Positions 17,996 to 27,000 of a DNA stretch of 64,000 nt are shown here, in pieces; the stretch's first letter is position 1, and each line of letters begins with the position of its first letter. Below the pieces are notes generated by a model. It was not told the origin of the DNA and did not search any database. It saw only the letters and a program-made list of their open reading frames with translations. The position numbers were made by a program, and so were the translations under genes. This DNA is from CAWBOY01 sp963790585 (lineage in GTDB: Bacteria; Planctomycetota; Planctomycetia; Gemmatales; Gemmataceae): positions 620,001-684,000 of the forward strand of contig CAWBOY010000007.1 of the NCBI GenBank assembly GCA_963790585.1. Reading direction: 5' to 3'.

Positions 17996-18913
17996 TCACG
18001 CCACCACACGATTGCGGCCCTTTTCCTTGGCTTCGTAGAGTTTTTCATCCGCCTGGCGGATCAGATCCGGCGTCGTCAGCGACAGGTCGCCCTTGGTGAA
18101 GGAGACGCCGACGCTGATGGTGACGGGGAACGCTTTGCCTTCGTATTGGAACTTGTGTGTTTCGATCTGAGTCCGCAGGCGCTCGGCCATCTGCACGCCG
18201 CCCTCGAACGTCGTCTCGGGCAGGACGACGGCGAATTCCTCGCCGCCGTAGCGAGCCATCAGCTCGTCTTTGCGAATGCAGCGCTTGAGCGTGGCGGCCA
18301 TCTCTCTCAAGACGTAATCCCCTCCGAGATGTCCGAGATCATCGTTGATCTTCTTGAAGCGATCAAGGTCGAACAGGATGAGCACGAGAGGCCGCGAATA
18401 GCGAGCGGAGCGCGCCAGCTCGCGATCGAGAAACTCGAGGAAGTAGCGCTTATTGTGGATCTCGGTCAAGGCGTCGATGATCGTGAGGCGGTAAATCTCT
18501 TCATGATACTCGGCTTCGACGTTGCCGCCGGCGAGGAAGCGATAGATGCAGTTGCCGATGCGAAGATAATCGCCGTCTTTGAGCTTGGAAAGAGACGCTG
18601 GCACGTCGTTGACAAAGGTGCCGTTGGTGCTTTGCAGATCGACGGCGAAATGGCCGTCCGCGCCCGATTCGATGCGAGCATGGCGGCGTGAAACGGAATG
18701 ATCGTTGATGACGATATCGCAATCGCTGCCGCGGCCCAGAACTACGGGAGCCTCGCCAAGCGGGTAACGCGAGCCCATGCCCGGTCCGGTGGGGTAGATA
18801 TGGATGATGCACGCGTCACGGCGCGTCGTCGAAACCAGGCGTTCCGCTGGTGTCAGCCTGGTTTCGGTCGATTTCTCCATTTTGTCACTCATACGCATTA
18901 CAGGGCTGCGCAA
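17996..18913 (-). CDS. FHA domain diguanylate cyclase (GGDEF)
   Basis: A 305-residue two-domain protein. Residues about 45-130 form an FHA phosphothreonine-binding domain (VVLGRGSDCDIVINDHSVSR, then STNGTFVND). Residues about 145-300 form a GGDEF domain with DALTEIHNKRYFLE, FDLDRFKKINDDLGH and an active-site GGEEF in RYGGEEFAVVLPE, so cyclic di-GMP synthesis is expected. The FHA part would dock phosphorylated partners, such as substrates of the Ser/Thr kinases in the window. The start may be ATG 18913, 18898 or 18892; the domains are unaffected. No inhibitory RxxD site was identified just before GGEEF. Confidence 0.9.
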   Translation of the reverse strand: MRSPVMRMSDKMEKSTETRLTPAERLVSTTRRDACIIHIYPTGPGMGSRYPLGEAPVVLGRGSDCDIVINDHSVSRRHARIESGADGHFAVDLQSTNGTFVNDVPASLSKLKDGDYLRIGNCIYRFLAGGNVEAEYHEEIYRLTIIDALTEIHNKRYFLEFLDRELARSARYSRPLVLILFDLDRFKKINDDLGHLGGDYVLREMAATLKRCIRKDELMARYGGEEFAVVLPETTFEGGVQMAERLRTQIETHKFQYEGKAFPVTISVGVSFTKGDLSLTTPDLIRQADEKLYEAKEKGRNRVVA

Positions 18914-19083
18914 TCTCGTCGCTGAGATTGGTGGACTTGGTCGGTCTAGAAGGCGAGAGTTCTAGTATGTAATCGATTATGAGCGATCGATCCCGCTTAG
19001 CCTATCCGATTACGGCTGCCATGCCAATAATTTGTGGCAGAAAAATCGAGATGGGATGTGTCGTCAGGGAGCCGCGTTGCTGT

Positions 19084-19170
19084 CTTGGCGAGCCGGGAGC
19101 GTCAGCTCCCGGAGAAAATCTGAGCGAGTGTAGTGCCCTCCAGGAGCTGACGCTCCCGACTCGTGAAGAC
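19084..19170. repeat. family A palindrome, copy 2 (variant arms)
   Basis: Arms carry GGGAGCGTCAGCTCCCGGAG on the left and CTCCAGGAGCTGACGCTCCC on the right. Both arms differ from the other copies at matching positions (AGCTCC against AGGAGCT), so pairing is kept. Confidence 0.8.
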
Positions 19171-19180
19171 AAAGACCGCA

Positions 19181-20740
19181 TTACTTCCCGATATTGATCC
19201 TGACCGTCGGCGTCTCGGGCTCCGACAGGTCGACGACGACCGGTTCGACGGTTTCGTCGATGCCGCTATTGCCGGCTAAATCGCGTGCCGTCAGCTTGAG
19301 GTAGACCTGGAACGGAATGGTCGGCGGCACGCGCCAGGTGTAGCTGCCGGTGTTCGGCAGTTGCGGCGTGCCGATGATGTTCCAGGGGCCTTCCTTGCGT
19401 TCGGCCCATTCGAGGGTGATCGGGTTTTGAGCCAGATTGCGATCGCTGGCGTGCCAGGCAAGGATCAGCGAATCGCGGCGCATCGGGTCGGCTTTCGGTT
19501 CGAGGAGTTTCACTTCCGGCGCTGTCGTGTCGACCTCGACGCGAACTTGCGGCACGTCGCCGCTGCGTGGCGGCGGCTTACCGCGGCCAGCGCGGCTCTT
19601 GACGACGAGGAAAAAGCCATAAACAGTCGGGTCGGGCTTATTCAGCTGTACCGTGACTGAGCCACGGACCGGCTGGCCGGGCCGCAGATCGGCAGGCATC
19701 GGAAACCCAGCTGTGTTGTCCGAGGGTGACAAGGTCCACGTCTTGCCGTTGTCGAGCGTCACCCAGACATCGACGCTGCCAAGGCCCGAAGGGCCAAACT
19801 TTTCCACCTCGAAATCGAGCTTCACCTGACGCTTGTCGATGATCTGAACCTCAGGCAGAGAGGTCGTCACGGATGCCGGCATCGGCGCGGTGTTCGTGGT
19901 CGAGTACGTCGGATTCGGCGTCGGCGGCAACGTATTGATCCGTTCCGGAACGGGAGGAGGCACCGCGTCCGCGTTGCCCCAGCTGCTAGTAGTCGCTGGA
20001 CGAGCGCCAGTGTCGATCGCGCCGGTTTGAATCGTCTGCTGCGTCGCCGGCGGGACGACGATGCCGGACCCGACGGCGGTTTGAACGGGGCTGCTGCCGA
20101 CGCTAGTTACTGAAGTACCTGGGGTTGTCGCCAGGGGCAATAACGAAAACAGCGGCACGCGCTGCTCACCCAGGTTGCCGGCCAGGTCTTCCACCGACAG
20201 GCGCACGGTCAGGGCCGAACGGGTGTTCGGCTTGAAGGTTGCTTCGCCGCGCGGGCTCGGAGTCGCCGCGACCGGCGTCCACTGATCTTCAGGCATGTCG
20301 GCCGTGTGAAATTCCAGCTTCATCGTCGCCGGATTGGGATTGGTTTCGTCGATCTCCCAGCTTGCCTGGACATCCTCGCCGACGCGGTTGGCTACAAGAC
20401 GCACCTGTGGCTTTTTGGTATCGACGACGATCCGTTGTCGTTTCGCTTCATAAGGGCTGCGCGGCTCCATCACATTCGCCTTGGTGATGACCGTGACGAC
20501 GAACCAATAGGTGCCGTCGCGGTCGGCGTGGAAGGGAAAGCCCTTTTCGTCCGGATCGACGGAGGCGCAATTCTCAAACGTCTTGCCGTCATCACGCGAG
20601 ACATAAAGCTGAACTTTTTTGATGTCCGCGAGGCGGTTCTTGTCGAGATTGATCGGCAAAACGAAATCGGCCATACCGATATGATTAACCTCGGACGCGC
20701 CTGCTCCAGGGTAGGCCAGCAGCAACAGCGCCCAAGTCAT
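19181..20740 (-). CDS. secreted protein with Ig-like domains, unknown function
   Basis: A protein of about 519 residues with a signal peptide (TWALLLLAYPGAGAS). It is made of beta-rich modules: a first with VQLYVSRDDGKTFENCASVDP, a second with PQVRLVANRVGEDVQASWEI, a Pro/Thr/Ser-rich linker of about 90 residues in the middle, and a C-terminal pair with VDVWVTLDNGKTW and LAWHASDRNLAQNPITLEWA. The YVSRDDGKTF and VTLDNGKTW segments recur as in BNR/Asp-box or Ig-like repeats. It is probably exported and might bind surface components. No catalytic motif is evident. Confidence 0.72.
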   Translation of the reverse strand: MTWALLLLAYPGAGASEVNHIGMADFVLPINLDKNRLADIKKVQLYVSRDDGKTFENCASVDPDEKGFPFHADRDGTYWFVVTVITKANVMEPRSPYEAKRQRIVVDTKKPQVRLVANRVGEDVQASWEIDETNPNPATMKLEFHTADMPEDQWTPVAATPSPRGEATFKPNTRSALTVRLSVEDLAGNLGEQRVPLFSLLPLATTPGTSVTSVGSSPVQTAVGSGIVVPPATQQTIQTGAIDTGARPATTSSWGNADAVPPPVPERINTLPPTPNPTYSTTNTAPMPASVTTSLPEVQIIDKRQVKLDFEVEKFGPSGLGSVDVWVTLDNGKTWTLSPSDNTAGFPMPADLRPGQPVRGSVTVQLNKPDPTVYGFFLVVKSRAGRGKPPPRSGDVPQVRVEVDTTAPEVKLLEPKADPMRRDSLILAWHASDRNLAQNPITLEWAERKEGPWNIIGTPQLPNTGSYTWRVPPTIPFQVYLKLTARDLAGNSGIDETVEPVVVDLSEPETPTVRINIGK

Positions 20741-20905
20741 CGTTCCTATTCCCATCGCAGCAACCTCCGCATGAGCGGCTCGTGGTCCGAGGTGTAGTGC
20801 GCCGGCGTTCGCATCGTGACGTATGAATTGAATCGGCTTTAACGGCGCGGATCTTGAGAAAAGTTGGGGCGGGGGGAAATTGATTGAAGTGCGGGAAACG
20901 CTCTT

Positions 20906-20990
20906 TCTTCAAGAGCCGGGAGCGTCAGCGACCGGAGGGGATCTAAGCGAGCGTAACGCGCTCCGGTCGCTGACGCTCCCGGCTCTCGAA
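20906..20990. repeat. family A palindrome, copy 3
   Basis: Arms GAGCCGGGAGCGTCAGCGAC and GTCGCTGACGCTCCCGGCTC are perfect complements. The copy stands in the 446-base gap before the lipoprotein genes. Confidence 0.85.
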
Positions 20991-21036
20991 TGCAATGCGG
21001 ACAACGCGATTTGCTATCCGGTCCGACTTTCCCCGT

Positions 21037-21042
21037 TATAAT
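21037..21042 (+). promoter_or_regulatory. candidate -10 box upstream of lipoprotein genes
   Basis: A perfect TATAAT 145 bases before the first lipoprotein start. The nearest TTG-containing -35 candidate (TTGCTA, 21011) is 20 bases away, longer than usual, so this is only a candidate. The rest of the 20741-21186 gap holds the family A repeat and no visible gene. Confidence 0.3.
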
Positions 21043-21186
21043 TCCTGTGCGGCGCCCTCGTTCGTTTCACCCAAGATTCTCCTGCCCCGCACCGCTCGAA
21101 CACCGACGCCCGGCCGATAACTAACTACATAGGATGATCGAGGCCTTGCGCCCCGATCCGCCCCATGGGAAGGGAGCAGATACACC

Positions 21187-21402
21187 ATGCGCCGTTTACT
21201 TTGTTTGGCGAGCCTCTTGTTGCTCGCGGGCTGCCAAAACCTGGTCGGGCCACGCGATCGCAGTACAATACCAGCAGGCCGGGTCGACGATCCACGATTG
21301 TCGATCAGCCAGCAAGAACGCAACGGACGCGAACGTCTTGCTATTCCGGAAGGCTCGGACGTGGGGCCGCGAACCTATATGGAATCGCCCTGGACGAAAT
21401 GA
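21187..21402 (+). CDS. small lipoprotein, 71 aa
   Basis: MRRLLCLASLLLLAGCQ gives a typical lipoprotein signal with lipobox LLAGC; the mature part is a short, Arg/Pro-rich tail with no recognisable fold. GGGAAGGGAGC upstream of ATG 21187 gives a fair ribosome binding site. It is followed after 39 bases by a second lipoprotein, so the two are probably one transcript. No function can be given. Confidence 0.65.
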   Translation: MRRLLCLASLLLLAGCQNLVGPRDRSTIPAGRVDDPRLSISQQERNGRERLAIPEGSDVGPRTYMESPWTK

Positions 21403-21441
21403 CCTTCAGCTCGGCTCCGTCAGCATCGTTTGAGGTGCATC

Positions 21442-21879
21442 ATGCAGCGGGTTCGCGTGGTTGCTTTCATGCTGTTATTGTCCGGTTGCCAGCTACCCCC
21501 CGAGCAGGCGCCTTTGCGGCCTTTGCCGGAAAACGAACCTCAGACCTATCAAGAGCTCTATCGCCGCGCCCGGCGCCAGGCGGAAGTGATAAACGCTGCC
21601 TTTTATGACAATCAGTGGGTGACCATGGAAGATACCGCGAAAGGTCTACAACAGACCGCGCGCTATCTTGCCAAGGCTACCGAGATTCCCCCGACGCTCA
21701 AGGACCAAGCCGGCCGGCTAGTCGAGCTGCAAGTCGTCTCGGAAAAGCTGAGTAGGGCAGCCGTCGCCAAGGACGAGAAAGCCGCGACGGCGGCCCAGAC
21801 CGAGCTGACGAACCTCATTCGCAAGATCCGGCCGCCAGACGATTTACCACCAGCGCCAATCCGCGATCCGAAGCCGTGA
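21442..21879 (+). CDS. helical lipoprotein, 145 aa
   Basis: The signal QRVRVVAFMLLLSGCQLPP has a lipobox LLSGC. The mature protein is mainly helical and charged (TYQELYRRARRQAEVINAAF, a long LVELQVVSEKLSRAAVAKDE helix) with a Pro-rich end, suggesting a periplasmic helical hairpin rather than an enzyme. I start at ATG 21442 rather than 21430 because the signal's positive end then lies at the N-terminus. It pairs with the preceding small lipoprotein. Function unknown. Confidence 0.7.
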   Translation: MQRVRVVAFMLLLSGCQLPPEQAPLRPLPENEPQTYQELYRRARRQAEVINAAFYDNQWVTMEDTAKGLQQTARYLAKATEIPPTLKDQAGRLVELQVVSEKLSRAAVAKDEKAATAAQTELTNLIRKIRPPDDLPPAPIRDPKP

Positions 21880-21888
21880 ACGCCCTAC

Positions 21889-21979
21889 TTTTCTTCAAGA
21901 GCCGGGAGCGTAAGCGACCGGAGAGAATCTGAGCAAGGGTAACGCTCTCCGGTCGCTTACGCTCCCGGCTCTTGAAAAC
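21889..21979. repeat. family A palindrome, copy 4
   Basis: Perfect arms reading GAGCCGGGAGCGTAAGCGAC and GTCGCTTACGCTCCCGGCTC just after the lipoprotein stop. Here the TAAG/CTTA pair replaces the TCAG/CTGA pair of copy 3. Confidence 0.85.
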
Positions 21980-22116
21980 ATTCTGCGCCGCATTTCCCCT
22001 GCAGAAAAATCCCCCATCGGCCGATACAATATTCCTTGCCAGATGTGAGAGAGGCGATATACTTCTCACAGCCTCTCTATTGGGGTCTCCTTTAATCGGT
22101 ATGAGGACAGAAGGTT

Positions 22117-22299
22117 ATGTCGAGCAGTGTAGCGACGGAAGTGGACTTTATCGAAGAGTTGCGTCTCCGCCGATGGGCACGTGAGAACTATGTGCCAGCC
22201 GAACAGCGTTGCGACACGCTGCATCCGGTCGTTCTCGACGAGATGCACCGCAAAGAAGCCGAGAAAACACACGGAGAGACCGTCTTTACTTGCGCGTAA
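22117..22299 (+). CDS. small hypothetical protein, 60 aa
   Basis: A compact charged protein with LRLRRWARENYVPAEQR and HPVVLDEMHRKEAEK, which looks like an ordered small protein rather than a random frame. It has an AGAAGG site close to ATG 22117 and is followed by a strong intrinsic terminator, so it is very likely a separately transcribed gene. I recall similar sequences only as uncharacterised planctomycete proteins and give no function. Confidence 0.65.
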   Translation: MSSSVATEVDFIEELRLRRWARENYVPAEQRCDTLHPVVLDEMHRKEAEKTHGETVFTCA

Positions 22300-22323
22300 C
22301 CCAAACGCGAATACTCTCTCCCG

Positions 22324-22376
22324 CACCGGCCCCGCTGTCTGCCCCCTCCGGCAAGATCGCGGGGCCGGTGTGTTTT
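22324..22376 (+). terminator. intrinsic terminator of the 60-aa gene
   Basis: A perfect 12-base-pair stem, CACCGGCCCCGC with GCGGGGCCGGTG, around a 23-base loop, followed by TGTTTTC. It lies 25 bases after the stop of the 60-aa gene. Confidence 0.7.
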
Positions 22377-22454
22377 CGGGGGTTCGCTGTACAATGGATG
22401 AAAACCCGCGACCCGAATCGGGGCTGACCGTCCTCTCCTCCCAGGGCCCGTCTC

Positions 22455-23870
22455 ATGCTTCTCGACCGTCTTCGCTCCATCGTCGGCCCTGCCGGGATGA
22501 TCTCCTCTTCCTCCGAGCTGCTCGTCTACGAATGCGATGGCTTCACCATCGAGAAAAACAAACCTGACGTCGTGCTCTTTCCGACCACGACCGAAGAGAT
22601 AGTAAAGATCGTCAAAGTCTGTAATGAATTGAACGTGCCTTTTTTACCGCGCGGCGCGGGCACGAGCCTGGCGGGCGGCTGTCTACCGGTCGGCGGCGGC
22701 GTCGTGATTTCGCTGGCTCGGATGAAAAAGATCCTCGAAGTCGATTACCGCAACCGCTTTGCCATCGTCGAGCCGGGCGTCGTCAATGTCTGGCTCACGA
22801 ATCACTTGAAGCCCAAGGGGTATCACTTCGCGCCAGATCCGTCGAGCCAGGGGGCCTGCACCATCGGCGGCAACGTCGCCACCAATTCCGGCGGGCCCCA
22901 CACGCTCAAATATGGCGTCACGGTAAACCATGTCCTCGGCTTGGAATTCGTCCTGCCCGATGGCCGAGTCGTCGAAACGGGCGGACCGACCGAAGACAAT
23001 CCGGGCTACGATCTGACCGGCGTGATGGTCGGCTCCGAAGGGACTTTCGGCATCGCCACGAAAGTCTGGGTTCGCATCACGCGCAATCCGGAAGCGTATC
23101 GCACCCTCCTCGGCGTCTTCGAGAATGTCGACGACGCCACGGCGACGATCAGCGAGATCATTGGCACCGGCATCGTGCCGGCTGCTCTCGAGATGCTCGA
23201 CGGCATGATCCTGCAAGCGGTCGAGGCGGCCTTTCATTTCGGCTTTCCCCTCGACGCGGGAGCGGTCCTCATCATGGAAGTCGATGGCCTTGCCGCCGGC
23301 CTGGATGCCGATGCCGAGCGTATTACTGAGATAGCCCTACGCAATCATGCCCGCGAGGTTCGCAAGGCCAATACCGAAGCCGAGCGCCTGTTGCTTTGGA
23401 AATCACGCAAGCAAGCCTTCGGCGCGGTGGGCCGACTGGCTCCAAGCTACTGCACGCAAGACGGCGTCGTGCCGCGGACTAAGCTGCCGCATATGCTGCG
23501 CGTCATCTCCGGCATCGGCGAGAAGTATTCTTTACGCATCTGTAATGTCTTTCATGCCGGCGACGGCAATCTGCACCCCATTCTCCTGTTCGATGAACGC
23601 GACGCCGACCAAGTCAAGCGCGTCCTCCTGGCGAGTCATGAGATCCTCGAAGAGTGTATCCGCGTCGGCGGCAGCGTTACCGGCGAGCACGGCATCGGCG
23701 TCGAGAAGATCGATTTCATGTCGAAGCTATTTACGCCCGAAGACCTGGGGATGATGGTGCGCTTGCGCAATGCGCTGAACCCCGAAGGTCGGTGCAGCCC
23801 GCGCAAGATGCTGCCGACGGCGGGCGCGTGTATTGAGCAAAGTAAAGTAGGCCGCCGGGCGGCGTTGTAA
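22455..23870 (+). CDS. FAD-linked oxidase, glycolate oxidase GlcD type
   Basis: A 471-residue flavoprotein of the GlcD/D-lactate dehydrogenase class. The PCMH FAD-binding domain shows FLPRGAGTSLAGGCLPVGGG, AIVEPGVVNVWLTNHLKPKG, and GGNVATNSGGPHTLKYG. The C-terminal cap has CNVFHAGDGNLHP and GSVTGEHGIGVEK, the conserved His-containing signatures. It oxidises 2-hydroxy acids such as glycolate or D-lactate. No GlcE/GlcF partner follows; a repeat array does. ATG 22455 opens the alpha-helical leader MLLDRLRSIVG seen in relatives. The next gene is convergent. Confidence 0.9.
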   Translation: MLLDRLRSIVGPAGMISSSSELLVYECDGFTIEKNKPDVVLFPTTTEEIVKIVKVCNELNVPFLPRGAGTSLAGGCLPVGGGVVISLARMKKILEVDYRNRFAIVEPGVVNVWLTNHLKPKGYHFAPDPSSQGACTIGGNVATNSGGPHTLKYGVTVNHVLGLEFVLPDGRVVETGGPTEDNPGYDLTGVMVGSEGTFGIATKVWVRITRNPEAYRTLLGVFENVDDATATISEIIGTGIVPAALEMLDGMILQAVEAAFHFGFPLDAGAVLIMEVDGLAAGLDADAERITEIALRNHAREVRKANTEAERLLLWKSRKQAFGAVGRLAPSYCTQDGVVPRTKLPHMLRVISGIGEKYSLRICNVFHAGDGNLHPILLFDERDADQVKRVLLASHEILEECIRVGGSVTGEHGIGVEKIDFMSKLFTPEDLGMMVRLRNALNPEGRCSPRKMLPTAGACIEQSKVGRRAAL

Positions 23871-23878
23871 TCTGAATG

Positions 23879-24062
23879 TAGACGCGGCATCTTGCCGCGT
23901 TCCAAAGTAGACGCGGCATCTTGCCGCGTTCCAAAGTAGACGCGGCATCTTGCCGCGTTCCAAAGTAGACGTGGCATCACAACGAGGGGCGTCTGGTGGA
24001 ACGGTCAGGAGACCGTTCCACAGCGGGTCTACGTTGGGCACGCGGCAAGATGCCGCGTCTAC
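23879..24062. repeat. family D array 1 with an inverted end and nested hairpin
   Basis: Three copies of a 29-base unit starting GTAGACGCGGCATCTTGCCG, a diverged fourth, then a perfect 11-bp hairpin GTGGAACGGTC-AGGA-GACCGTTCCAC (23996-24021), and finally the first motif inverted (CGCGGCAAGATGCCGCGTCTAC, in two parts) at the right. The two outer ends are thus inverted copies. The right end supplies the TAG stop of the next gene on the minus strand. Confidence 0.85.
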
Positions 24063-27000
24063 TCCGCCGCTTCCGCGGTCACCGCCATGATGATCGGCGC
24101 GCTCGAATCGGGTCCTTTGACGAACTCGATTTGCTTAATGATCTCGGCTCGTTGCGGTTGAATCGTCAGATAGCGAATCTGTTTACCCTGCGTCAGGGCG
24201 AACGCGAATTTCGAGCCGGGGACGTCGACGCGGCGGATGTAGTCGGCGAACTGTTCGCCGTTTTTCAGGGAATGGTCTTCGGTTTTCCCGTCTTCATAGT
24301 GCAGCCGCACGATCAACGAGACGGAGCCTTTTTCGCTATAGGGGAAGCCCCAGCCGCTGACGCCGCTGAGCATGTGAATCGTTTTGACCTTGGCGTTGCA
24401 GTCGAGCTTGACGCTCTTGGGCATCTTCGTCGCCACTGTGCCCAGGGGCGAGTAGAGCATGACGACGTTTTTGATCCGTTCCCCGTTCGGATCGACGACG
24501 TTGAACGGCACGCCCTCGAATGTTTTGGGTTTCCAGTCGCGGAAGGCGACGCTCTGGCTTCGATCCTCCTCGTCGAAAAACATTCCCTTGGTGCTGACGA
24601 TGGTGGCGACCTTCTCCAGAGGCAGCGACATATATTTGCCGCGTTGCGTGAGAAACTCCAGCAAGTCGGTCAGGTCTTTGCGGCTGACCTGCTTCTCGAA
24701 GCCATCGGGCATGAGAGACTTGGGAGATGCCTGAAGTTCGTCGATATCGGAGCGCAGCACGGTCTGCTTCTTTCCTTCGGCGTCGAACATCTCGATCGCG
24801 GTCTTGGACTCCGAAGCCAGCAAGCCGACGATGACCGTGCCCTTTTTCAAGGTCACGGTGTAGGTGCGAAAGTTAGCTTCGACGCTCCGACTCGGGTCGA
24901 GGATGTCGATGATGAGATGGTCCTTGGGATGGACCGCGACGCCGGTCAGGTCCGGGCCGATGCGCGTCCCTTCGCCGGAATGGACGTGGCATTTGGAACA
25001 CTGATTTTTGAAGATGATCTTGCCAGCCGCCGCGTCGCCCTTTTCCTTGGTAATCGGCATGTACTCGTCCAGAACCTTGACCCGATCGGGGTTTGGCAAA
25101 GCTCCGCCGCGACTGAGCAAGGTGGTCGCCTTCGTCCGAATATCGCGGTTCGGATGACTCGTCAGTCCTTGCTTTTGATCGAGCGTCAGTTCGGCCAACT
25201 GAATCTGCCCCTTGTCCGCGCTCGCCAGCAGTTCCTTGGTCCACTCCGGTTTGCTCAGGAGAACGCGGAGGCTCGCGGCACGCAGTGACGGGGTCAGGCT
25301 CGCCAGCCGATCGAGCAGCATTCGGCCGGTCTCGGGCGCTTCGCTGACGCGGAGCGAATCGAGCAGGCCGGCGGCCAACTCCGGAGCCGTGGCAGGCGTG
25401 ATCAATTCGAGCAATGTTGTCGACACATCCTTGCTAGTGCCCGCCTGGGCGACGAGTTCCTTGGCCGCGGTAAGGCGATCGTCGGTGGAAAGTGAGTCAT
25501 TCTTGACGCGGGCCAACAGCGATTTCGTCGCTTCGGCGGCGTATTTCTCGAAGCGCTTACTGCCCCAGACGGCCGCCAGGCGAATCAAGGTCGAGCGCTG
25601 TTCCGGGGCGAGCCGGGCGAGGAGGCGTTCCAGGTCGGCCTCAGCCTTGTCGTCGAGTTTCGGCAGTTTGCCGCTGGGCCAACCTTTGTTCAGGCCGCGC
25701 AGCACGGCATCGACGAGCTTCGGCTCCGCATCTGCTAGACCGGTGATGACGCCGCCGACCGAATCGATCGGCCCGCCCCGCGCGTAATGCTCAGCCACGA
25801 TCGCGGTCACGGCCAATAGCTTGGGCGACACTTCTTTGTTGGCCGAGAGCGCCTTCAAAAAGCCAGCGCTGTTGTTAGCCGCAGCGCACGTCGCCGCGTC
25901 GGGAATCCACACATCCTTGGTATTGCTCGGCTCCGACAGGACGGCGACGATCGCTGCGCCGGCGCCTGGGGTCGGCGGTTGATCGGCCAGGGCGAGAAGA
26001 GCCGCCAGCCGAACCTGGGCATCGCTATCCTTCGTCGAACCGGCGGCGAGGATGGCAGCGACCGACTGTTCCGAGCGCGGCAATACTTGTAAGGCATTCC
26101 GCCGCACGCCCGCGGAGCTGTGCCGCAGGTCGGCGATGGCAACCGCCGTGGCCTCGGCATTCTTACCATCGAGCGCGCCGAGCCCGTGTATGGTCCACAA
26201 AGCATGAATGGCGCCGACGTTCAGACCGATGGCATCGACGTCAGGCGACTGAGCCAATTTATACAGAGCAGGCAATATGTCGGTTTTGCCGCGTTCGACC
26301 AGCAGTCGTTGGGCGTGACGGCGCCAGAACAGGTTATCGCTTTTGAGGGTCTCGACGAGTTTCTCCGGCGCGGCCCCGGCGAGCGAGAACGCCTTCTCTG
26401 CCGGCGTGGCTTTGCCGTCATAGACTATCTTGTATATCCGCGCATGTTTCTTGTCGCGCAGGTCTGATTCGTAGGCTGCGCCCTTGCCGGTGTTGAAGCC
26501 GTTGGGCGTCGGGTTGTGTTGGACGATGAAGTTGTACCAATCGATGACCCAGACGTTGCCGTCCGGCCCGACCTCGGCCATTACCGGGGCCGTCCATTCA
26601 TCGTCGCTCGCCACGAGATTAAAGGGGTTGTTCGAGCGGAAGTTGCTCCCCTCGCTGCGCAAGACGAAGGTGCCGACCAGATGCCCGGTCGGCTCGGCGA
26701 CGAAAGCCGTGCGGTTCCAATACTCTTGCGGATAGTTGCGCGCCGTGTAGAGCGCATGGCCCGCCGCGGCCGTGTAACCGCCATGATAATCGACCTGGCG
26801 CACCTTGTCGGTCGCCGGCTTGAACGCATTGGAGTCGGCGATCGATTTCAGCACCAGCGACGGCGCCCAACCGCGCACGGCCTCATAATAGCGATTCGGA
26901 ATCGGCATATAGATGCTCGGGTTGCCATTGGCGGTCGACCCGAAGATCAGGCCTTCCTCGCTGATACCGAGGCCCCAGGTGTTGTTGTTGGTCGAGCGGA

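Noticed and set aside
22025..22030. TACAAT box before the 60-aa gene
   Set aside because: No -35 partner at a proper distance; too weak alone to list as a promoter.
24873..25787. Several long frames inside the heme protein gene
   Set aside because: Shadows in high-GC coding sequence; the 1457-residue frame carries all the motifs.
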